The notes below the pieces were generated by a model. The model was not told the origin of the DNA. It did not search any database and saw only the letters and a list, made by a program, of their open reading frames with translations. Position numbers and translations under genes: made by a program. Positions 1 to 5,250 of a stretch of 9,745 nucleotides of DNA are shown here, piece by piece. The DNA comes from Kouleothrix aurantiaca (GTDB lineage Bacteria > Chloroflexota > Chloroflexia > Chloroflexales > Roseiflexaceae). The DNA is taken from positions 1 through 9,745 of the forward strand of contig LJCR01000046.1 in NCBI GenBank assembly GCA_001399705.1. Direction: 5' to 3'. Every line of letters begins with the position of its first letter. Position 1 is the first letter of the stretch.

Positions 1-905
1 TTGCGATACCTGGCCGGCGGCATGCCAACCTCGCGCTTGAACGCCTTGCGAAACGCCACCTCCGACTCGTAGCCCAGCGCCTCGGCGATCTTTTCCACCT
101 CGACATTGTTTTTCAGCAAGCGCGTCGCCTTGTACATGCGCCAGCGAGTCAGGTATTTGATCGGCGGCTCGCCCACCAGGCGGGTGAAGCGCGCCGAAAA
201 CACCGGGCGCGAAAGCGCCACTGCCGCTGCCAGCTCCTCAACCTTCCAGGCGCGCTCGGGCGAGCCGTGCAGCAAGGCCAGCGCCGTGCTAATCGGCTGA
301 TCGTGCAGCGCCGCCAGCCATCCCCCGGTAGCGCCAGTTTGCTGCTGAACCCAGATCCTGATGATTTGAATAAACAGCAGCTCGGTCAGGCGCCTGAGCA
401 TCACCTCGCTTCCGAGCCGGGGCGCGGCCGCCTCGCGCGCGATCAGATCCACAATCTCGCGAAAACCCGGCGCGATCTGGCCTTGCTGCGCGGGAATATG
501 GATCACGTTTGGCAGGCTGTGCAGCAGCGGAAAGGCTCGGGGATGCTCCAGGCGAAACGCGCCGCACAGCACCGTCATCTCCGATTCTTCGCCGGCACCT
601 GGCACGAACCGGTACTCACGCTGCGCCGAATAGGTCACCTGCAAGACCTGATTCAGCGGTGAAGTGGGCGCATCGCAGATCGAATGCGCGTGCCCAAACG
701 GAAACAGCAGCACACCGCCACCCTCGATGCGGCGCGGCGCTGGCTCGCCTTCCAGCGTCAGGTAGCCGCCGCCCGAGCTGAGCAGGTGAAAGATCATATC
801 CTCGCTGGCGGCAAAGTTGTAGCGCCAGGGCGCAAGCAGCGCGCGCCGCGCAGCGATGCAGCCCCGCAGCTCAAGCGCATCCAGAACCTCGGTCAGCACG
901 TCCAT
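1..905 (-). CDS. AraC-family transcriptional regulator, C-terminus cut by window edge
   Basis: A DNA-binding transcription regulator of the AraC family, read by translating the minus strand; 301 codons are visible and the end lies beyond base 1. Residues about 1-190 form a cupin-like sensor domain resembling the AraC-type cupin, with a short Gly-rich beta segment (LLSSGGGYLTLEGEP) and the 'FPFGHAH' turn at about 69-74. Two helix-turn-helix units follow: one near 221-250 (KVEELAAAVALSRPVFSARF) and one near 270-301, ending in the family signature 'ALGYESEVAFRKAFKREVG' and 'PPARYR'. Only some 10-25 residues are probably missing. I chose ATG at 905 because GGAG lies 6 bases upstream; an in-frame ATG at 917 has no good ribosome site. 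The gene diverges from the gene at 1036, which it might control. The ligand is unknown. Confidence 0.9.
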   Translation of the reverse strand, partial: MDVLTEVLDALELRGCIAARRALLAPWRYNFAASEDMIFHLLSSGGGYLTLEGEPAPRRIEGGGVLLFPFGHAHSICDAPTSPLNQVLQVTYSAQREYRFVPGAGEESEMTVLCGAFRLEHPRAFPLLHSLPNVIHIPAQQGQIAPGFREIVDLIAREAAAPRLGSEVMLRRLTELLFIQIIRIWVQQQTGATGGWLAALHDQPISTALALLHGSPERAWKVEELAAAVALSRPVFSARFTRLVGEPPIKYLTRWRMYKATRLLKNNVEVEKIAEALGYESEVAFRKAFKREVGMPPARYR

Positions 906-948
906 GCGCTGCTCCATTCTTGAGACGATCAGACATATTGCGAGGCTA

Positions 949-954
949 TTATGC
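949..954 (-). promoter_or_regulatory. Possible extended -10 element for the AraC-type gene
   Basis: The minus strand reads TGGCATAAT, a TGn extended -10 with one mismatch to TATAAT. It lies about 44 bases upstream of the ATG at 905. No convincing -35 hexamer is present. The 130-bp divergent spacer (906-1035) otherwise shows no strong promoter for the plus-strand gene; TATAGT at 980-985 is the nearest candidate, and its -35 is poor. Confidence 0.3.
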
Positions 955-1035
955 CATAGATCGGCTTGACGAACGCCGGTATAGTATCACAGACAGAATA
1001 TTTGTGCTAGTGCACGTAGAAGGCAGAAGGAAGCT

Positions 1036-1755
1036 ATGACACAGCGCACCGAAGCCCTCGCCGCAGCGTTTGAGGGGGCAGCTAACCGTTTCGTGCTCGC
1101 GGTGGAGGGGCTGAGCGACAAGGCCTGGGGCACCACTCCAGCGGGCGAGCAGCGCAGCGCCAGCCAGATCGCCAGCCACATGGCAGAGGTCTACCAGAAT
1201 GTCGGCGAGTGGATTCTGCAAGCCGCAGCCGGGCAGCCGCTGCCGCCCCTGACGATGGACGACATCCACAGCATGAATGCTGAGCAGGCGGCGCGTTACG
1301 CCGGCGCGGAGCGCGCGCGCACCCTAGAGCTGCTGCGGCACAACAGCGCCGCCACCGCCGCCGCGCTGATTGCCTTGCTGAACAAGCCAGATGAGCTGGC
1401 GGCGTGCGGGGCGCGTGCTCGCACGCTGGCGCAAGAGTTTGCGTGGGAGCGGGCGTTGGGGCCGTTGGTGCAGTTTTGCCAGCAGCCACACGCCGGCAAG
1501 CGCACCGCGCCGCTACTGCCTGCTATATATCGCAAGCCTGGGAAAACGGTTATGCGTGAGCAAGAACGCGATCTCATTCGGCATCTGGAAGCGAGCTGGC
1601 AGCTCGAAGCGCCAGCAGGGAAGGGCCTGCGCGGGCTGGCGCAGCGGCTGGCGTGGCGTGCGCTTGCGCCGTTGCTGGCGCAGCAGCGCCAGTTTAATGC
1701 CGCCCTGCTCAAGATCCTGTATGTGCGCTCGGAAGCCAGCGATGAGGAGCCATAA
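1036..1755 (+). CDS. Probable chimeric protein: DinB-like N-terminus joined to glycosyltransferase-like C-terminus
   Basis: A 239-residue protein with a GAAGGAAG ribosome site just before its ATG. Residues 1 to about 100 resemble DinB/YfiT-type four-helix proteins: a helix, then 'LSDKAWGTTPAGEQRSASQI' and 'ASHMAEV' with His48 where the family usually has its first metal ligand. The later histidine pair of the family is not visible, so this half looks truncated. From about residue 112 the sequence reads like the end of a family-4 glycosyltransferase: 'LIALLNKPDELAACGARA', then 'FAWERALGPLVQFCQQP' at 135-151. A hydrophobic tail follows with 'LLAQQRQFNAALLKIL' (213-228), a motif seen in Chloroflexia glycan-cluster proteins. 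The parts assigned to the two families abut without a linker. Neither half appears catalytically complete, so the function is unknown. Alternatives are an intact protein of an undescribed family, or a decaying fusion. Confidence 0.75.
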   Translation: MTQRTEALAAAFEGAANRFVLAVEGLSDKAWGTTPAGEQRSASQIASHMAEVYQNVGEWILQAAAGQPLPPLTMDDIHSMNAEQAARYAGAERARTLELLRHNSAATAAALIALLNKPDELAACGARARTLAQEFAWERALGPLVQFCQQPHAGKRTAPLLPAIYRKPGKTVMREQERDLIRHLEASWQLEAPAGKGLRGLAQRLAWRALAPLLAQQRQFNAALLKILYVRSEASDEEP

Positions 1756-1764
1756 AAGAAGCTA

Positions 1765-2256
1765 TTATGCCTCGTGCTTTAGTTGCGCCTCAAGCTCGGC
1801 AATGCGCTGGCGCAGCGCTAGCTGCTCGTCGCGCATGGCTTTAAGCTGGCTTTCAACTGAGCGCATGCGCTGCTCGCTATGCATGGATTCAAGCGCCTGC
1901 ACGCGGTTCGTCAGGTGATACAAGTGCGTGATCATTGCGTCGATGCTGCGCACCGCCGCGCCATGGAACTCTTGCACCTGCTGGAACTGCGGTAGGTTGT
2001 ACCACCATGTCAGCTTGCGTACGGCGCGCTGCCCAAGTGTGAAGGCGCGCCCGAGCCGCCCGCTGCCTTCCACCACTCGCCCCGCATCCAGCGCCCAGTT
2101 TGCGTGTGCCTGCCCAACATTCTCTGCCAGGTAAGGATCTGCCATGAAGCGCTCGTCGAGGCGGGAAATTTGCTGCTGGTGATCGACGGCCTGCTCAATT
2201 GCTTCAAGTGCCTCAAAAACGGTTCTTTGTTTTGGTTCAATCCAGATAATTGCCAT
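1765..2256 (-). CDS. Small coiled-coil protein of glycan-cluster type, function unknown
   Basis: A 163-residue soluble protein with no signal peptide or membrane segment. Residues 1-70 are mixed helix, with a 'DPYLAENVGQAHANWALDAG' stretch at 40-59. Residues 78-110 carry 'RAVRKLTWWYNLPQFQQVQE' followed by F98, an amphipathic segment like those seen in Chloroflexia glycan-biosynthesis proteins. Residues 117-161 form a heptad-rich coiled coil ending 'LRQRIAELEAQLK'. Such segments often precede methyltransferase or glycosyltransferase domains, and here the segment stands alone, so it may be a free-standing scaffold or a detached N-terminal domain. The ATG at 2256 is preceded by GAGGAA at good spacing, and an extended -10 promoter lies just upstream. 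It converges on the gene at 1036-1755 with only 9 bp between stop codons and no terminator in that gap. Confidence 0.75.
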   Translation of the reverse strand: MAIIWIEPKQRTVFEALEAIEQAVDHQQQISRLDERFMADPYLAENVGQAHANWALDAGRVVEGSGRLGRAFTLGQRAVRKLTWWYNLPQFQQVQEFHGAAVRSIDAMITHLYHLTNRVQALESMHSEQRMRSVESQLKAMRDEQLALRQRIAELEAQLKHEA

Positions 2257-2289
2257 TCAGCTTCCTCGCTCTACTGCGTATGGCTGGGC

Positions 2290-2298
2290 ATTATAGCA
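2290..2298 (-). promoter_or_regulatory. Extended -10 promoter for the coiled-coil gene
   Basis: The minus strand reads TGCTATAAT, a perfect TATAAT with an upstream TGn. Transcription would begin near 2283, giving a leader of about 27 bases before the ATG at 2256. No clear -35 hexamer is seen, which is tolerated by extended -10 promoters. The 11-base string CTGCTATAATG is identical to the one upstream of the FG-GAP gene. Confidence 0.55.
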
Positions 2299-2331
2299 GT
2301 ATTCAGAAGCTCAGATGCAGGCGCATAACAA

Positions 2332-2362
2332 AAGCCGGGAGTGGCACTGCCACGCCCGGCTT
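2332..2362 (-). terminator. Intrinsic terminator of the FG-GAP/BACON gene
   Basis: A hairpin of 14 stacked positions with one mismatch (2340/2354) and a 3-base loop (2346-2348). The stem is GC-rich (AAGCCGGG pairing with CCCGGCTT). On the minus strand it is followed by TTTTGTT, including the end of the stem, as expected of a Rho-independent terminator. It lies 24-54 bases past the stop codon of the gene at 2386-4257. The plus-strand side has only a weak T run, so it acts mainly on the minus strand. Confidence 0.85.
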
Positions 2363-2385
2363 CTTTCGACATTGCTGCAAACCGT

Positions 2386-4257
2386 CTAGCCGCGCCGCGC
2401 CACCGGGTTGAATACATCGTATACATTATCGGCGACGACCAGAGTGACATTGATTGTCACGGTGTTGACTGACGAGTTGAGCGTGACCGTACCACTATAG
2501 CTGCCATTACTCTTGCCGCTCGAGTCGGCGGTGATGCTGATAGTGCCCGGGGTGGTGTCGTTTGTTGGGTTTACCGACAGCCAGCTTTGATCATCGCTTG
2601 CCGTCCAGGCAATTGCTCCATTCGCTATATCTTTCACTGCCACCGTTGTTGTGCGGCTATCGCCGGCCTTTACGATCAGCGTGACATCGCTGCTGGTTTG
2701 CAGGCCAGGAGAAAGCAGGAGTGCGTTATTGTCTGGGCTGCGCCGGAAACTCGGCCAGGGCAGCGCCTTGCTCGTCGCAGCACCGTCGAAATCCCACGCG
2801 AACAAACCGCCAGTGGTCTGGTTCCCACGCCCGCCGGCTGCGACGAGTTCAAGCTTGCCGTCACCATCAATATCCCCAACCGCTGGAGATCCATTGACTG
2901 AGAAATCAGTATTGAGCGCCCATTGCCCGGCCTGCGGTGGAATAGTAGTGCGTGTGAGCTGGCCACCGTTCTTGTTCCACGCCACAATATCGAAGTTGCA
3001 GGGCAGAAATACCTCGGGGCTGCCATCGCCAGTTACATCGGCAACAATCGGCGAGGCATTGGTGCTCCAGCTTACGGTGCCTGTTGCGCCAGCCGGAATG
3101 AAAGGTTTCTTTGGCCAGCCAGAAACTTCACTGCCATTACCGTTGAACACATGCATCCAGCCGTCGGGCGGCGTGTTCAGGCCATCTTTTACTTCCGCTG
3201 TATTGATCACGACTTCAAGCGCGGCATCGGTGTCCATATTTGCTAGTGCAGGCGAGCTGAAAGCAAACTGCCCAGGAATTGCGCGCGGCCAGCCCGGCAA
3301 CGCGTTGCCCTGCGCATCCCAGGCGTTGATATACTCGCCAACGTTTGGATACACGCGCCCGCCCGAGGCGCAATTGGGCAGGTTATTGAAGCAGCGCCCT
3401 GTGCCTACCACAATATCCGGCGATCCGTCTCCATTGATATCGCCAATCGCCGGAGACGAATAGATCACCTCATTGATCTGCTTGGGGAAGCCCGCAATGT
3501 CGTGCAATGTGCTGTCGTAGACATGCAGGATACCGCCATCAAGGGTGCCAAAGCCTGGCTCAAGGTGGGAATCGACGCCGATAATGATCTCGGGCTTGCC
3601 GTCGCCGTTCATGTCGGCAATCGCGGGCGATGACCAGATTGTGTCGCGGACAAAGCGCCCCGCAAGAATATTGCAGTTATTGTCCATAATGCGCACCTGC
3701 GCATCGAAACCGCCGAACACAATTTCGCTCTGGCCATCGTCGTCCAGATCGGCTACTGCTGGCGAGGAATATACGCCGTCGTGTACACCGTTGCTATCAA
3801 AATCGCCAGTGTCGGTAAACGCACAGCGCAGTGTTCCATTGTTCCGCAGAATATAGACCCCTGCGCCGCTGTTTGCTGCTGTAAATGTGCTGCCCGCGCT
3901 GACAATGACTTCATTTTTGCCATCGCCATCAATATCGGCAATCGCGGGCTTGCTTTCGATTGCCATATTGCCAGTGTCGTAGTCCCACAGCTTGCTGCCA
4001 TTGCCGGTGTAGGCGTGCACTTTACCATCGCTTGCGCCAACAGCAATATCGTCGATGTTATCACTGTTGACTTTCCCGAGCGCCACCGAACCAAAACGCA
4101 CTACGGCACCATTGAGCGATACTGGAAAGCCGGCGTGAATGGTCGGGAGCGCGGCAGTACTTGGGGCAGCGCTACTGAGCGGCGAAAAAACTCCTGCGGC
4201 AACAAATAGTGTGAGAATAAACATGGGTACAAGGCTGCGTGGACGTAGATTGGTCAT
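2386..4257 (-). CDS. Secreted FG-GAP/VCBS beta-propeller protein with C-terminal BACON-like domain
   Basis: A 623-residue exported protein. Residues 1-31 are a Sec signal peptide: Arg at 5 and 7, a hydrophobic core 'MFILTLFVAAGVF', and a small-residue site near 'SSAA'. An integrin-alpha-like propeller follows, made of repeated 'SSPAIADxxGDGxxEIxxG' units. The acidic calcium-binding loops start near residues 62, 108, 170, 215, 273, 340, 407 and 462, such as DIDGDGKNE, DMNGDGKPE and DINGDGSPD. The first (NSDNIDD) and fifth (MDTDAALE) are degenerate and may not bind calcium. Residues about 522-608 resemble a BACON domain, with 'WTASDDQSWLSVNP' and 'GSYSGTVTLNS'; these often bind carbohydrate or act as spacers. 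No C-terminal membrane anchor or sorting motif is visible, so it is probably released or bound non-covalently. AAGGAG precedes the ATG at 4257 with a rather long 10-base gap. Confidence 0.9.
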   Translation of the reverse strand: MTNLRPRSLVPMFILTLFVAAGVFSPLSSAAPSTAALPTIHAGFPVSLNGAVVRFGSVALGKVNSDNIDDIAVGASDGKVHAYTGNGSKLWDYDTGNMAIESKPAIADIDGDGKNEVIVSAGSTFTAANSGAGVYILRNNGTLRCAFTDTGDFDSNGVHDGVYSSPAVADLDDDGQSEIVFGGFDAQVRIMDNNCNILAGRFVRDTIWSSPAIADMNGDGKPEIIIGVDSHLEPGFGTLDGGILHVYDSTLHDIAGFPKQINEVIYSSPAIGDINGDGSPDIVVGTGRCFNNLPNCASGGRVYPNVGEYINAWDAQGNALPGWPRAIPGQFAFSSPALANMDTDAALEVVINTAEVKDGLNTPPDGWMHVFNGNGSEVSGWPKKPFIPAGATGTVSWSTNASPIVADVTGDGSPEVFLPCNFDIVAWNKNGGQLTRTTIPPQAGQWALNTDFSVNGSPAVGDIDGDGKLELVAAGGRGNQTTGGLFAWDFDGAATSKALPWPSFRRSPDNNALLLSPGLQTSSDVTLIVKAGDSRTTTVAVKDIANGAIAWTASDDQSWLSVNPTNDTTPGTISITADSSGKSNGSYSGTVTLNSSVNTVTINVTLVVADNVYDVFNPVARRG

Positions 4258-4312
4258 AGAAGATTGGCTCCTTCGCTGTTAGAGGCAGACGCAGCGGGTC
4301 AGAAACGGCATC

Positions 4313-4321
4313 ATTATAGCA
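4313..4321 (-). promoter_or_regulatory. Extended -10 promoter for the FG-GAP/BACON gene
   Basis: The minus strand reads TGCTATAAT. The predicted start of transcription is near 4306, leaving a leader of about 50 bases before the ATG at 4257. An ATGACA stretch lies 19 bases upstream of the -10 and could be a loosely spaced -35. Having its own promoter suggests that the FG-GAP gene is not simply co-transcribed with the methyltransferase gene upstream. Confidence 0.55.
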
Positions 4322-4379
4322 GCGGGAGAGCGTTTTTTGTCATTGCAGCTTCGAGTCAATATTGCATGTGAACAAATGC

Positions 4380-5162
4380 TTATACTACTTTGCGAAGCAA
4401 GTAAATGTCCTGCCAGGGATTACCTAATGCGCTGCGAGGATAGAATTGCTCGATTTGCAGAGACTGCCGCAACTCTGACGAGACGTATTTGTAAGGATGA
4501 AAAGCACCGCATAAATTTTCGCCTTCATGATCGGCGTACCGAACCACGGGATCACCCTTACGATACAGGTCTTGTTCTTCTGGGGAAAGCTCATTGAGAT
4601 AATAATCGCCGTGCGTTGTGAGCAATAGAAGGCCGTTTGGTTTAAGAATACGCGTGAATTCTTGCATCCAATTTTTCTGGAGATCAACAGTCCAATGCGT
4701 AAAAGTCGAGAGTGCATAAATGAGATTAAACGTATTATCAGGATAGTTCAGTGGCGGATTAAGATCATTGAGTTCAATTTGAGCAAATGGCACGGTTTTA
4801 CGGGCCCAGTATACCAATTCACGATTATAGTCAACACCATATAATTTTGTTGTTTTTGCAATAGATTTCCAATGGCGGATGACTCTGCCGCAACCACAGC
4901 CGAAATCAAGAACAGATTGCATATCTTTCATTCTGAAATGACTTTTTTCGATGGTCTCATGCACACTTTGTGCGGCACGGCGCCCACTTTCGACATACCA
5001 TTGAGCTATATTGTTCCCAGTGACTAACTTCATCATTGCGGTTGGGGGCAGGGGCGCGCCAAGTAGTTGTTCACGAATGTAATGATATTTATTGCGAATG
5101 CGTAATTGGAGTGAAATCTCGGCCTTGTGTGTCTGTAACTGCTGAATAATTGGTATATTCAT
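4380..5162 (-). CDS. Class I SAM-dependent methyltransferase
   Basis: A 260-residue cytoplasmic enzyme that would transfer a methyl group from S-adenosylmethionine. The Rossmann-fold signature motif I is 'VLDFGCGCGRVIRHW' at 84-98. An acidic residue after the second strand is in 'LYGVDYN' (108-113), motif III/IV is at about 146-156 (NLIYALSTFTH), and 'ILKPNGLLLLTTHGD' is at 172-186. The N-terminal 70 residues form a helical cap. The methylated substrate cannot be read from sequence; the DFGCGCGR subtype and nearby glycosyltransferases suggest glycan tailoring. Base composition is unlike its neighbours: four hand-counted lines (4681-4920) give 96 G/C of 240, about 40%, against roughly 55-75% in lines counted from flanking genes, which suggests recent acquisition. 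An AGGAGAGG site lies a few bases before the ATG at 5162. I find no clear promoter in the 88-bp gap before it. Confidence 0.9.
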   Translation of the reverse strand: MNIPIIQQLQTHKAEISLQLRIRNKYHYIREQLLGAPLPPTAMMKLVTGNNIAQWYVESGRRAAQSVHETIEKSHFRMKDMQSVLDFGCGCGRVIRHWKSIAKTTKLYGVDYNRELVYWARKTVPFAQIELNDLNPPLNYPDNTFNLIYALSTFTHWTVDLQKNWMQEFTRILKPNGLLLLTTHGDYYLNELSPEEQDLYRKGDPVVRYADHEGENLCGAFHPYKYVSSELRQSLQIEQFYPRSALGNPWQDIYLLRKVV

Positions 5163-5210
5163 TCAACCTCTCCTATAGTACAAATAGCGATTGTGCAGAA
5201 TTAAGGATTT

Positions 5211-5245
5211 TGGATAGGTTAGAGGGTAATATTCTAACCTATCCA
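5211..5245. repeat. Perfect 13-bp inverted repeat (terminator-like hairpin)
   Basis: TGGATAGGTTAGA at 5211-5223 pairs perfectly with TCTAACCTATCCA at 5233-5245 around a 9-base loop. It starts 6 bases beyond the stop codon of the LVIVP-propeller gene (minus strand), where a terminator would be expected. Neither side carries a T run, so it is not a textbook intrinsic terminator. It could be an RNA-stabilising 3' hairpin, a weak terminator, or a protein-binding palindrome upstream of the methyltransferase gene. Confidence 0.8.
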
Positions 5246-5250
5246 TACTA

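Noticed and set aside
289..567. Open frames on both strands within 106-923 and 1082-1712
   Set aside because: They are shadow frames in GC-rich DNA over the AraC-type gene and the 1036-1755 gene; their products are Arg/Ala-rich with no domain signature.
1004..1015. GTGC-TAGT-GCAC palindrome upstream of the gene at 1036 as an operator
   Set aside because: Only 4-bp arms, and AraC-type regulators usually bind direct repeats; too weak to call.
2587..4209. Several plus-strand frames of 100-270 codons opposite the FG-GAP gene
   Set aside because: They lack ribosome sites and family signatures, while the minus-strand protein has clear repeats and a signal peptide.
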